Counted from the stretch's first letter, positions 24,876 through 34,108 are shown. The stretch is 42,128 nucleotides of DNA from Mogibacterium diversum_A (GCF_938028775.1 NZ_CALIZG010000016.1:1-42128), one strand, 5' to 3'. Numbers and translations: made by a program. Notes: generated by a model not told the origin, from the sequence alone.

Positions 24876-27035
24876 TTAATTACCCTCCCTTAGCCTTTTT
24901 GTAACCATATTTTCGTTTTTTAAAAGTAGAATCAGTTCAATGCAAGAACATATCAATATGAAGAGTGCTCCAATTACTATATTTACAGCAATTTGTGAAT
25001 TAACCCATCCATCCCGTGGCTCAAAAATATCTAATGACCCTGTAATTTTAGGATACATAATCAATACACATACTACGATTAAACTTGCGATATTATCCTT
25101 GATGATACTTGCCAATCTATTTTTATGTACATCATAAAATCGGTATCCTAAAAGATTTGATACAGCAATTTTTTGTCTGTTTTTATAATAATAAGTATCA
25201 TTATCTAATTTGAGCGAAATGAATAGGATTATCATTAATAAAATTGAACTTATTAAATATATAATAAACTCTATTTTAAACGAGCTAATCATATCCACAA
25301 CTTCGTTGTAAACAGACTTTGAATATAATATAAATTGTTCTGCTTGAGTTTTTTTAGCAATGTTTTTTATTTCATCATATGGCTTTTCTGGATGAAGAAC
25401 ATATGGATGAAATTGCCCATTTACTAATACTGGTAACTTCACTCCTTCGTATGGCGACATATCCGATCCTCGAACTGCAACTAGGACGTACCCCTTAACT
25501 TTAGCTCTATCAATCCTTTTATTTGTATCATAGGAAAATGTTTCTTGATTAGATTTTATTAAAATATATTTTTCCTTCAAATTCTCTTTTTTTAGGCTTT
25601 GAAATCTATGATCTTCTCGGATTTTTGCTTTATCCTTTTTGCTTACTTTTAGGTCATCTGGCACATATATAATCCACTCATTTTCATTTACTGTATTCCT
25701 ATTTATTTTGTTCCCGCTTATGTCCACTATGTTTGTTGTTCTTAAATAATTATCATTTACATACGCATATTTCCCATAAAAAGCTTGATCTTTCATATAT
25801 TTATCATCATAGCCAGTGCTTCCATATTCTGGATTAGGTGCAAAGAAAAGTATCCCCCCTTCGTTATCAAGCTGATTCCAAAGCTTATTTAGTTTAGGGG
25901 CAACTACATTATTAAACTTGTCATCATCTTCGACATAAGCCCATGACCAAGTACAAGCTGTATTCGTATAATGCTTTGAATCTCTCCAATTTTCAAGACA
26001 CCCTCTCAGACTTATGTATTGTTTGTAAGACATGACACTTATAGTTGCAAAATATATGGTTATAGCAGTCACAATTATTTTCGTTAGTTTAGAGTTTCTG
26101 ATAGAGTATTTTCTGTAACCTTTTAACCATTTAATTAAATTTATTGATTTTATCTTTCTATATAACAGAATCCACTCGACAAAAAATAGCACGGCAATTA
26201 TCTTAATGATAGCCACATATATATCTTTCATAAGAAATACGCATTCAAAATTCATATATGCATTTATTAATAGCAGAATAAATGCTATAGAGCCCACTAC
26301 TCCTATACAGCTAGGAAGTAATAGGATATCAATTGTTTTTCTTATTGATAACCCAAAGTTGTTGTAACCAAGAAGTCCTTCAACAGCCAATTCTTTCGAA
26401 ATTAGATTGTTAAATAGGATGCACGAAACAACGAATATGGATATAATGCATCCTACAAGTATCATATATAAAACCACTTGGTTCCATGTGATTCCACTTG
26501 TCACAACATAGCTTTTATCAATCACCGCAGTCATTTCTTTTGATTTATTAATTTCTTTAACAAATTCATTTATTTCTTTTTCCGTGCCCCTTACATGATA
26601 ATCCCCACTAAAACTTACTTCATTCATTTTTTCAAAAGACTTTAACTGAACTTTTTTTCTTGTAAGCAAACTTTTAATTTCTCCTCTAGAGAATTTATTT
26701 AGCTTATTCTCCTTTTTATTTATCTTGATATTCCAATAGCTATCCTGAAACCAGTTTGCATCATTTAAATAAATATATAATTTTAAAGTTTGGCGTTCTC
26801 TGGTACCATTCATTGGTTTTCGTTCAGATTTTATGAAGTTAATATTATTATTTTGGGCTATCCCTTCAAGTTTTATAATTGAATTTTTATTTGCATGTTC
26901 ATTTGATGTTATGTTAATAGTAGTGTCAAACTCATGAAGAAAATAATTTAAGAAAACGTCATCTTCTTCATAGAATTTACCAATGCTAATTATCATAATT
27001 AGCAAAACCGTTATGGCACCAATAAGCTTCTTCAT
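24876..27035 (-). CDS. Bacteriocin-associated integral membrane protein (DUF1430-like permease)
   Basis: This permease of 719 residues has one N-terminal helix followed by an extracytoplasmic segment of about 150 residues. A group of helices lies at about 180-305 and another near 320. A large extracytoplasmic domain spans about 350-590, with three helices at the C-terminus. The topology and length match the DUF1430 / bacteriocin-associated putative-immunity membrane proteins that work with a MacB-like ATPase. I moved the start to the ATG at 27035 because GGAGG lies 6 bases upstream. The gene is strongly AT-rich. No bacteriocin precursor gene is visible beside it, so a role in exporting or resisting an external peptide is at least as likely. 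Confidence 0.75.
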   Translation of the reverse strand: MKKLIGAITVLLIMIISIGKFYEEDDVFLNYFLHEFDTTINITSNEHANKNSIIKLEGIAQNNNINFIKSERKPMNGTRERQTLKLYIYLNDANWFQDSYWNIKINKKENKLNKFSRGEIKSLLTRKKVQLKSFEKMNEVSFSGDYHVRGTEKEINEFVKEINKSKEMTAVIDKSYVVTSGITWNQVVLYMILVGCIISIFVVSCILFNNLISKELAVEGLLGYNNFGLSIRKTIDILLLPSCIGVVGSIAFILLLINAYMNFECVFLMKDIYVAIIKIIAVLFFVEWILLYRKIKSINLIKWLKGYRKYSIRNSKLTKIIVTAITIYFATISVMSYKQYISLRGCLENWRDSKHYTNTACTWSWAYVEDDDKFNNVVAPKLNKLWNQLDNEGGILFFAPNPEYGSTGYDDKYMKDQAFYGKYAYVNDNYLRTTNIVDISGNKINRNTVNENEWIIYVPDDLKVSKKDKAKIREDHRFQSLKKENLKEKYILIKSNQETFSYDTNKRIDRAKVKGYVLVAVRGSDMSPYEGVKLPVLVNGQFHPYVLHPEKPYDEIKNIAKKTQAEQFILYSKSVYNEVVDMISSFKIEFIIYLISSILLMIILFISLKLDNDTYYYKNRQKIAVSNLLGYRFYDVHKNRLASIIKDNIASLIVVCVLIMYPKITGSLDIFEPRDGWVNSQIAVNIVIGALFILICSCIELILLLKNENMVTKRLREGN

Positions 27036-27054
27036 GTCTTTCCTCCATTTTCTT

Positions 27055-27103
27055 GTCAATAAAACTAAAAGGATATCCTCTATTAATTTGTAGGATATCC
27101 TTT
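27055..27103 (-). terminator. Strong hairpin with T-rich tail between the kinase and the permease
   Basis: AAAGGATATCC and GGATATCCTTT form a perfect 11-bp stem with a 14-base loop, followed by TTAGTTTTATTG. It ends only about 20 bases before the permease start, leaving no room for a promoter between them. It may therefore act as an attenuator in a transcript that continues into the permease gene. Confidence 0.7.
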
Positions 27104-27154
27104 ACTTATATTGATTACATTTTCTTTTATTATTTCTTGCTTTTTCTTTGCTTT

Positions 27155-28234
27155 TTATCGTTTATAGGGTAGTATCACCTTTGCGCAAACTTTCCCCTCA
27201 CTTTCATTAATTTCAAAACTACCACCAAGATGATTTGCAATATCGTTTACAATAGCAAGTCCAAGCCCTGATCCAGTTTCACCTATTCGTCTCGATAAGT
27301 CACCCCTATAAAATTTCGTTTTCACCACGCCCCAGTTTACAATCTCATCTTTTTTAATATTATTAAGTATATTGATATTAAGCATGTCATTTGCTATATC
27401 TACAATTACCTCTATATCTGAATCATTGCTAGAATAGTTGATTGCATTTGTTGTTAGATTGTCTAGAATCCTTAAAAGCAACTGTGTATCCATTTGAACA
27501 TCTATAAAGTCTTTTTCTGCAACTTTTAGCTTTAGTTTATGGTTTTTAGTTATTATTCTTTTTTCATCTTCCCATTGTCTGAAAAATATACCTATATTGA
27601 AAGTTGTTAAATTTACAGGTATATCATTTAAGCTGAATTTTAAATACGAAAAGAACTCTTCCGTTAACTGGTTTAGATATTTCACGTTTTCATAAATGAT
27701 ATTAATGAACTTTGATCTGTTCTGTTCTGAGATGTCTTTTTCTTCGTTTAGCAATACAATATACCCCATCATATTTGCAATAGGAGTTTTAATATCATGG
27801 GCAAGATATGTTAGAAGATCTGTCTTCTCCTGATATTCTTTTTCATACTTTTCTTCTAATTCCTTATTGTAATTCCTTAGCTCAATAAACACATCTCTTT
27901 CTGCGGATAATGATTCGTGAAATTCTAATAATTCATTGCATTCTTGTGTTAAATACATCAATCCAGACTCGATGTATTTATTATATTTGTCAAAACGCTT
28001 CTTCTGAATATAGAAAGTTCCACAAATTATTATTAACAACAGCAAGACTATTATTCCGTATCTTCCAAAGCTAAAATATGCGGAATATAAGCCATTAAAT
28101 TGATTACCTGATATATTTTTATACACAATTGTGTCCAAACCTTCATATATAATCATGCTTATAACAGAGCTTGTAATAATCCATATGATTTGATGAATAA
28201 TTGTCGCTATAAGATATCCTTTATTTTTAAACAT
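27155..28234 (-). CDS. Sensor histidine kinase of the accessory block
   Basis: This 359-residue kinase has two membrane helices (about 8-30 and 57-76) with a short extracytoplasmic loop of about 25 residues, then a coiled linker (about 95-140). The H box LAHDIKTPIANMMGY carries H146, and the catalytic domain has NLTTNAINYS (N box) and GETGSGLGLAI (G box). Small-loop, VanS-like kinases of this kind are often found with antimicrobial-peptide ABC transporters. Its start lies 8 bases inside the regulator gene, giving translational coupling. It probably controls the ABC genes downstream; the ligand is unknown. Confidence 0.88.
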   Translation of the reverse strand: MFKNKGYLIATIIHQIIWIITSSVISMIIYEGLDTIVYKNISGNQFNGLYSAYFSFGRYGIIVLLLLIIICGTFYIQKKRFDKYNKYIESGLMYLTQECNELLEFHESLSAERDVFIELRNYNKELEEKYEKEYQEKTDLLTYLAHDIKTPIANMMGYIVLLNEEKDISEQNRSKFINIIYENVKYLNQLTEEFFSYLKFSLNDIPVNLTTFNIGIFFRQWEDEKRIITKNHKLKLKVAEKDFIDVQMDTQLLLRILDNLTTNAINYSSNDSDIEVIVDIANDMLNINILNNIKKDEIVNWGVVKTKFYRGDLSRRIGETGSGLGLAIVNDIANHLGGSFEINESEGKVCAKVILPYKR

Positions 28235-28922
28235 TTATTTTATACCCCACTCCCCACACAGTGGCTATAATTGAATCTGCTCCATATTTTTCAAATTTGC
28301 TTCTTATTCGTCTAACATGTACCATGACTGGGTTTACTTCTGACTCTAACACTTGATCACCCCATATCTCATAGTGAATATCATTCATATTATAAATCTT
28401 GTCAGGGTCTTCCATAAGAAGCCATAGTATTTCAAATTCCTTTGGTGTTAAATCTATATTATGTTTTTTATAGTATGCTTTATGGGTCTTTTTACTTAAC
28501 TTTAAGTCACTAATTTCCCTTTCATAATCGTTTTTTTCGCTATCTTTTTTAGAATACTCATAAGTCCTTCTAAATTGTGATTTTATCCGAGCAATCAGTT
28601 CATACGGTTCAAAGGGTTTTACTATGTAATCATCTGCGCCAATATTTAAGCCATATATTCGATGGGCAGAATCCTCAAGAGCCGTTACCATTATAATAGG
28701 TATGGTGGAATACGCTCTAATTTTAAGACACACCTCTAGACCACTAATGTCTGGTAATAGCAGATCTAATAAAATTAAATCAAACTTATCTTCTAGCATC
28801 ATGGCTATTGCATCACACCCTGTAGATGCAACTTCTGTTTCCCATTCTTCAGACATTAAATATATCCTTATTAATTCGGCTAGGCTATTATCATCTTCAA
28901 CGATCAAAATCCTTCTCTTCAT
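28227..28922 (-). CDS. OmpR-family response regulator of the accessory block
   Basis: This 231-residue regulator has a receiver domain with VEDD (8-11), phospho-acceptor D53 in LLDLLLP, and K102 in VKPFEP. A C-terminal winged helix follows (MVHVRRIRSKF and VWGVGYKI near the end). The open frame extends to 29009, but the ATG at 28922 has GGAG 6 bases upstream and matches the normal receiver N-terminus. It is the first gene of the AT-rich block, transcribed away from the terminator at 29025-29095. It probably activates the exporter genes 24207-27035 in response to the kinase. Confidence 0.9.
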   Translation of the reverse strand: MKRRILIVEDDNSLAELIRIYLMSEEWETEVASTGCDAIAMMLEDKFDLILLDLLLPDISGLEVCLKIRAYSTIPIIMVTALEDSAHRIYGLNIGADDYIVKPFEPYELIARIKSQFRRTYEYSKKDSEKNDYEREISDLKLSKKTHKAYYKKHNIDLTPKEFEILWLLMEDPDKIYNMNDIHYEIWGDQVLESEVNPVMVHVRRIRSKFEKYGADSIIATVWGVGYKINV

Positions 28923-29024
28923 AAGTATCTCCATAGTTCTAGTCATGTATACACTAATCATTTCATTAACTATATCTACTAGCCCTAGCTTGATTTTACA
29001 CTTTTTCATACTAAAAAATCGAGC

Positions 29025-29095
29025 AAAATAAAAAAATCAGCAATTGTAGATTTTGTAATACATGAAATGCATATGTTACTACTCTATTGCTGATT
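29025..29095 (-). terminator. Long-armed terminator of the MFS transporter gene
   Basis: AATCAGCAAT and ATTGCTGATT form a perfect 10-bp outer stem. Further pairings lie inside (GTAG/CTAC, GTAAC/GTTAC-type), and TTTTTTTATTTT follows on the minus strand. It lies about 60 bases after the transporter stop and marks the right edge of the AT-rich block. Confidence 0.7.
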
Positions 29096-29156
29096 CTTTG
29101 ATTTATATTTATTTTTTCTGCTAATTCATCAGATAAATCTTCTCAATAATTAAATC

Positions 29157-30386
29157 TTACTTATACCCCTCATTATCGCTCTTCTTACTCGTCACATTAA
29201 GCGCAACCCATAGCACGAATGCTACCAAGGTGAATACGATTAGCGCATAGAAGTTCGAATCATACTTTCCACCCGCAGCCTCGAGCAGCTTAGCAGAGAT
29301 ATTAGGTCCGATAATAGCTGCTGGGATTAGAGAGAAGTTTGCGATACTGAAGTTAGTCGGAAAATACTTATGTCCGAACGCCTTATTGATGTATGCAGAT
29401 GTGAGCGTTGGAGTTCCTCCATAAGCTAGACCTACGAAGATAAGCCCAACGACGATTGCGATGAGCGAATGACTCATGCCGCCGATTACAAGCAGGACAC
29501 CTGCTATAAACATAAATAAGTTATTTACAATAGCAGTCGTCTTTCTGCCAAACTTATCAAAGTTATTACCTGTAACGATTCTTCCTGCTCCGTTAAACAG
29601 CGAAACGATCATTCCGAGTACCGCAGATCCACCGTAAGCAAGCGAGATATTAGCTGCGCTGTTGATAACCATCAGACCTGCCGAATTGAGAGCAACAGCC
29701 CAGATGAAGAACACCCAGAATCTGCCTGTCTTCATCATCTCTGCAGCTGAATAGTGATGAACCTTGTCATCAGATGCTGCAGCCTTGCTTGCACCTGCTG
29801 CAGGCGCTTCTGGAGCCTTAATGATAATAGCTGCAACAACCATTACTATGAAAATTGTGATAGCTAGAATCTTGAATGTTGAGAAAATTCCATACTTCGC
29901 AATGAACTTAGTTACAACACTTCCGAGGGCAAGTCCACCTAGACCGAATCCCATGAGCATGATTCCCGAAGCAAGACCAACTTTGTCTGGGAACCACTTA
30001 GTGATAGTGGTGATAACGGCATTATATCCAACACCTACGCCGCCGCCACCGAATACGCCGTAGAATATATAAAGCTTCGTGAGACTTCCTGAAGCATCTG
30101 CTGGATTCAAAGTCGAAACCATAAAGAATCCGATGAGAAGCAGTGCTCCAGAGATGAGAATTCTGAGCTTTACACCGAAAACCTTGCCGAGATGACCTCC
30201 GATGAGTCCGCCCAAGCAGAACATGATCATCGATATAGTGAATGTCATCGACATCTGTGCTACTGTCCATGTCTTGAATACCTCTGCAAAAGGAGTTCTA
30301 AACAGTGACCATGCGTAAATAAGTCCGAGGAACAGCGTTGAAATAGTCGCCATTCCGAGGTACAACCATCTTTTGTTGTTATTCAT
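29157..30386 (-). CDS. MFS transporter, oxalate/formate antiporter (OFA) family
   Basis: This 409-residue transporter has about 12 membrane helices. Typical OFA features are the N-terminal helix GLIYAWSLFRTPF (about 22-34), the glycine-rich stretch FYGVFGGGGVGVGYN (about 109-123), and WFPDKVGLASGIMLMGFGLG (about 131-150). The central loop (about 190-215) is rich in alanine and charged residues. Family members exchange small carboxylates such as oxalate/formate or take up monocarboxylates. The precise substrate cannot be read from sequence. The start has AGGTGG 11 bases upstream. It stands alone with its own terminator; a GCGCT/AGCGC hairpin lies in its leader at 30415-30440. Confidence 0.85.
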   Translation of the reverse strand: MNNNKRWLYLGMATISTLFLGLIYAWSLFRTPFAEVFKTWTVAQMSMTFTISMIMFCLGGLIGGHLGKVFGVKLRILISGALLLIGFFMVSTLNPADASGSLTKLYIFYGVFGGGGVGVGYNAVITTITKWFPDKVGLASGIMLMGFGLGGLALGSVVTKFIAKYGIFSTFKILAITIFIVMVVAAIIIKAPEAPAAGASKAAASDDKVHHYSAAEMMKTGRFWVFFIWAVALNSAGLMVINSAANISLAYGGSAVLGMIVSLFNGAGRIVTGNNFDKFGRKTTAIVNNLFMFIAGVLLVIGGMSHSLIAIVVGLIFVGLAYGGTPTLTSAYINKAFGHKYFPTNFSIANFSLIPAAIIGPNISAKLLEAAGGKYDSNFYALIVFTLVAFVLWVALNVTSKKSDNEGYK

Positions 30387-30553
30387 TTCTTAAACCACCT
30401 GTCCTTACCTAATTGCGCTGCCATTACCTCCATGTAGCGCTTATATAATTTAACGCTCCATAGCTCTACGCTGAGCGCCAATGCAAAATATAATAACATT
30501 TTTTACGTGTATTTTCTAGCAATTATTATCATATCAGCCACATAACTTTTTAT
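30387..30553 (-). other. Intergenic region between the SurE fusion gene and the MFS gene
   Basis: This 167-base region is rich in GCGC-containing words. A hairpin at 30415-30440 (GCGCT with AGCGC) encloses a GGAGG that is not the ribosome site of the MFS gene. No T-run terminator for the SurE fusion gene is visible. An AT-rich stretch at 30488-30550 may hold the MFS promoter. Confidence 0.3.
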
Positions 30554-31879
30554 TTATGCTTCGAGAACCTTCTTCACCTTCCTGTATGAGAAGTTGGTTG
30601 TACTACCGATTTCATCATATATGAATGATTCTAAAGTTGTAATCGTGCATCCGATATCCCTGAGTGTTTTCATCGCCTCCTCGAGGTCATCCTTCTGCTT
30701 GGAAGCACAGCAATCCTTGATGACCTGAACGTCATACCCCTTCTCTATAAGGCTCCTAGCGCTCTGCAGTATCCCAATATGTGCCTCTAGGCCAGCGAGC
30801 ACAATGCGTTTACCTTTATGAGACTGTAGCAAGCTCTCCATGTCTGGGGAAGATGTACAGTCAAAATCAACCTTATCCAGCTTCTCAAAGCTATGTAACT
30901 CACTCTTGAGTTCACCTAAAACTGGCTCTGTATCGTGTCCGAACTGCTCTGTTAGGAGCGTTGGAAGTTCTAGTATTCTGAGGCATTTTGCTAGCTTTAA
31001 TATGTTCCCCATGAACTTCTCGCTCTTACGAACCTTTGACACTGTGTGCCCTTGGACATCCATGATTATGCACATTGTACTATCCGAGCTAAGACCACGG
31101 AGCTTTGCGAGCAAGCCGTTATCCACGCGGTTCACCTTATATGGAGTGATGGTCGCATATCCATTTGCCAGGCAGTAGAGGTCGGTATTTGACGGCTGAA
31201 CGCTGCCGTCCGTCACCTCACCGTTATACTTATATTCTCCTTCTGAAAAAGGTTTATTTTCGCGCTCCTCATCCTCGTCATCCGGATTTTCTTCCATGAC
31301 CCTCTCAAATTTGTTGTTGAAACCACAGATGCCAGCCTCGGCATACCTCACACCCTTAATCTGCCACTTGGGAAGGTCAGGTGCATTTACATTGAGAATG
31401 CTCCCAGGCTGTAGCTTCTTCGCTACTTCGAGCAGCTCTGGTATCATCTCGCAGATGAATTCAAAGTGCGTCGCTTTTCTGTTTGTCACGGACAGTGCAA
31501 GCGCTCTATACCCGTTCATAGCGCCTTCGTTTGCAATCGCGAACGTTCCGGAATAGTTTATATCTGCACCAGCATTTCCGCCGTGATTGATTCCGCCTAT
31601 GACAAAGTCTGGTGGCGTCCCCGCCTCCCTCATCATATCTATACCGAACTTAGCGCAGTCTGCAGGAGTTCCAGATAAGGCGATTGCCTTCTTGGCTCCA
31701 TCCATCTCTACCTGCTTAGCAGTCACTTTGCCACCAAACGTAATCGCCTGCCCGCTAGCACTCCGCTGCTTGTCAGGAGCCACAACATATACCTCTGCCA
31801 TGTGCGAAAGAAAACGTACCAATGTGCGGATTCCGTGCGCCTCTATTCCATCATCGTTGCTAACTAATATTCTAAGCAT
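30554..31879 (-). CDS. SurE nucleotidase fused to an isochorismatase-like domain
   Basis: This 441-residue fusion has an N-terminal SurE domain (about 1-255) with all metal and phosphate motifs: SNDDG (D9, D10), S40 in KQRSASG, and GINHGGNAG with N98. SurE enzymes dephosphorylate nucleoside 5'/3'-monophosphates and other phosphate esters. The C-terminal domain (about 265-441) resembles isochorismatase-like hydrolases of the ISOC type: IIMDVQG (D274), LLTEQFG, and AGLEAHIGILQSA. The catalytic cysteine expected in this last motif is glycine (G369), so hydrolase activity is doubtful. The ATG lies inside the last 8 bases of the MocR-type regulator gene, implying joint expression. The B6 context suggests a vitamer phosphate as substrate, which is inference. 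Confidence 0.85.
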   Translation of the reverse strand: MLRILVSNDDGIEAHGIRTLVRFLSHMAEVYVVAPDKQRSASGQAITFGGKVTAKQVEMDGAKKAIALSGTPADCAKFGIDMMREAGTPPDFVIGGINHGGNAGADINYSGTFAIANEGAMNGYRALALSVTNRKATHFEFICEMIPELLEVAKKLQPGSILNVNAPDLPKWQIKGVRYAEAGICGFNNKFERVMEENPDDEDEERENKPFSEGEYKYNGEVTDGSVQPSNTDLYCLANGYATITPYKVNRVDNGLLAKLRGLSSDSTMCIIMDVQGHTVSKVRKSEKFMGNILKLAKCLRILELPTLLTEQFGHDTEPVLGELKSELHSFEKLDKVDFDCTSSPDMESLLQSHKGKRIVLAGLEAHIGILQSARSLIEKGYDVQVIKDCCASKQKDDLEEAMKTLRDIGCTITTLESFIYDEIGSTTNFSYRKVKKVLEA

Positions 31880-33293
31880 TGATATTCCTCATTCCCTTCT
31901 TGATATTACCGACAAACATCTTTATAAGCAGCCGTAGTAGCGGTTCAGACACCCTATAGAAGTAGAAGTACACTACCTGTTCTTCCTCAGTGCAGAGGTC
32001 CGTAACAGGGTTCATCATAAGCCCGACATCCTTGCCTACCTTGCATAATTGTTCAACCGGCACAGGAGCTTTGATGCGCAGCATAACCGCCAATCCAGAC
32101 TTAGAGTCAAGTGCCTCAATCAGTCCTTCTCCATATTCCTTAAACATCTCCATAGTGGTGTGAAGCTTTTCAGAATTTCTTTTTCTGCACTTCTTGATAT
32201 GCCTGTAGTAATAGCCATTGTCCATGTACAGAGCTAAACAAATCTGCTCCGCCTTGGAACACGTCTGCGAATACTTGCTCTTGATTCTGTCAAATATCTC
32301 CATGAGCTCCTTCGGCAGCACCATGTAGCTTATCTTAATCGATGCAAAAAGTGTCGACGAGAACGAGCCGAGATACACGACTCTTCCCGACCTATCGAGG
32401 CCTTGTAAGGCTGGTATAGGTTTCCCAAAGTACCTGAGTTCGCTATCGTAATCATCCTCTAGGATATAGCTATCGTTGGCTTCCGCCCATTTAATCAGTT
32501 CATATCTACGGCCAATAGGCATAACAGCGCCTGACGGAAACTGATTTGACGGATTCACGTAGACGAGGCTTCGCATGTTGACCGGAAGACGCTCAATCAT
32601 GATCCCATTATCTTGAACTGGGATATTAGATAGACTGACACCTTCATCCTTGAATATCTCCCTAACGGGTCCATACCCCGGAGACTCCATCGCTGCGTTG
32701 CTGATGCCAAGCTCTTTTAAAATACGTATGAGATGTGTTGCGAGCTGCTGTGAGCCAGCGCCTATCACAACCTGATCTGGCGAGCATTTAACCCCTCTGC
32801 CAGCATATAGATATTTTGCAATTTCGTAGCGAAGTGCTGCTTCACCCTGTACATCAGCTTCAGACTGCAGCGCGTAGGCATACTCATTGAATACCTTGCT
32901 CATGCACTTCTTCCACTTCGAGAACTCGAAACTCTCCTCGTCGTAGATGAGCGAGCGCTCCTTAACAGTCTTGGTGCTCTCTGGGGGGAGAAGCTCGTCC
33001 AGTGTGAGTTCTCCGCCTGTACTTCCATTTCCGACCGCACCAGATATATCATCGCTGACATAGTAGCCTGACTTAGGTCTGCTCTCTATGTAACCCTCTA
33101 CGAGCAGCTGATTGTATGCGGTCTCAACAGTAGTGACACTGATACCATTTTCCTTCGCAAGCTGACGTAGCGAAGGCAGCTTCGTGCCGAGCTCAAACTC
33201 GCCGGAAAGAATTTTACCCTTTATGTAATCAAAAATCTGTATATATAGATTTTGTTCATTATTATCGGCAAAATCGAAAATAATGCTTCTCAT
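31872..33293 (-). CDS. MocR/GabR-type regulator (GntR HTH plus aminotransferase-like domain) lacking the PLP lysine
   Basis: This 473-residue protein has an N-terminal GntR winged helix (about 12-80: KLPSLRQLAKENGISVTTVETAY) and a fold-type-I aminotransferase-like domain (about 115-470). Preserved are AGSQQ (179-183), ESPGYGP (203-209), NPSNQFPSG (247-255) and LEDDYDSELRY (278-288). The Schiff-base lysine expected in the GSFSK motif is serine: the protein reads GSFSSTL with S313. Such regulators sense PLP or its adducts, and PdxR members control B6 genes. Here pdxK and an ECF S-component gene are divergent, which supports that role. The start has AGGGG about 10 bases upstream. PLP could still bind non-covalently. 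Confidence 0.88.
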   Translation of the reverse strand: MRSIIFDFADNNEQNLYIQIFDYIKGKILSGEFELGTKLPSLRQLAKENGISVTTVETAYNQLLVEGYIESRPKSGYYVSDDISGAVGNGSTGGELTLDELLPPESTKTVKERSLIYDEESFEFSKWKKCMSKVFNEYAYALQSEADVQGEAALRYEIAKYLYAGRGVKCSPDQVVIGAGSQQLATHLIRILKELGISNAAMESPGYGPVREIFKDEGVSLSNIPVQDNGIMIERLPVNMRSLVYVNPSNQFPSGAVMPIGRRYELIKWAEANDSYILEDDYDSELRYFGKPIPALQGLDRSGRVVYLGSFSSTLFASIKISYMVLPKELMEIFDRIKSKYSQTCSKAEQICLALYMDNGYYYRHIKKCRKRNSEKLHTTMEMFKEYGEGLIEALDSKSGLAVMLRIKAPVPVEQLCKVGKDVGLMMNPVTDLCTEEEQVVYFYFYRVSEPLLRLLIKMFVGNIKKGMRNINA

Positions 33294-33462
33294 CGTCTGT
33301 TTTCCCCTATCTGTATTCTAAAAATTTGCATAAATTGTATATTTTTATAATTGCACTATGTTGTTATTATAATACTTGTCGAAAGAGTGCACAACGACAA
33401 TTCGATAATAAAAACAGCATTTCTATAAGGAATTATAGATTGCTATATGGAGGATAAAAAGT
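33294..33462. promoter_or_regulatory. Divergent control region between the MocR gene and the B6 uptake genes
   Basis: This 169-base AT-rich region lies between divergent start codons. A TATAAT lies at 33368-33373 (plus), and TATAAT/ATTATA flank TTGCACTATG around 33345-33372. A TAGAAT on the minus strand near 33316 could be the regulator's -10. Neither has a clear -35. The region must hold the MocR-type operator, but I cannot fix its position. Confidence 0.4.
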
Positions 33463-34065
33463 ATGATTGAAACTAAAAACCAGACAAACGGCACCAGCCG
33501 TGCCGACAGAAGCGATAAGACTTTAATTCTAGTAACCACTGCGATGATGACTGCTATGGTTATGATTGCAACTACATTCTTCAAGATTCCTAATGCGATG
33601 GGCTACATTCACCTTGGTGACGGATTCGTGCTTCTCGCAGCGATCATCTTGCCTAAGAAGTACGCCTGCTTCGCTGGAGGTGTTGGTGCTGGGCTAGCAG
33701 ACATCTATGGTGGTTATGCCGTTTGGGCACCTTGGACATTGGTAATCAAAATAATTATGGTGCTGATTGTGCAGCTATTCTTTGACCTACTGAATAAGCG
33801 TGCGGCAAACGGAGGTCATGTAGCTAAGGTTGCAGGACTACCTTTTTCAGAGCTATTCGCATACGTACTTGCAGTTCTCTGGACTGTATCTGGTTACTAT
33901 GCAGCGCAGGGCTTCATATATGGAAACTGGGCTGCCCCACTCGCTGATGTTCCCGGCAATGTCCTACAGGCAACTGTTGGTGCAGTTGTTGCTATCATAG
34001 TTTCTGCGGCATTAGGCAAGACGGCACTAGGAAGAGGATTCTATTATAAGAGAACTTCTCTCTAA
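33463..34065 (+). CDS. ECF transporter S component, probably for a vitamin B6 compound
   Basis: This 200-residue integral membrane protein has about six helices. It starts with a polar N-terminus of about 22 residues. Typical of ECF substrate-binding subunits are the helix TAMMTAMVMIATTFF, YIHLGDGFVLLAAIIL (about 49-64) and the GGVGAGLADIYGGYA region (about 72-86). S components capture a vitamin and dock on a shared energising module, which is not in the window. The gene directly precedes pyridoxamine kinase and faces a MocR-type regulator, pointing to a pyridoxine-type substrate. A related hydroxymethylpyrimidine role is the alternative. The ribosome site is GGAGG, 9 bases before the ATG. 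Confidence 0.8.
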   Translation: MIETKNQTNGTSRADRSDKTLILVTTAMMTAMVMIATTFFKIPNAMGYIHLGDGFVLLAAIILPKKYACFAGGVGAGLADIYGGYAVWAPWTLVIKIIMVLIVQLFFDLLNKRAANGGHVAKVAGLPFSELFAYVLAVLWTVSGYYAAQGFIYGNWAAPLADVPGNVLQATVGAVVAIIVSAALGKTALGRGFYYKRTSL

Positions 34066-34108
34066 CCAACGAATACTTAGAAGTAAATTACGGAAATTGA
34101 GGTTAATA

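Noticed and set aside
29035..29095. Terminal inverted repeats of a small mobile element (MITE-like)
   Set aside because: The T-run after the stem and its position behind the MFS gene fit a terminator better, and no target duplication is visible.
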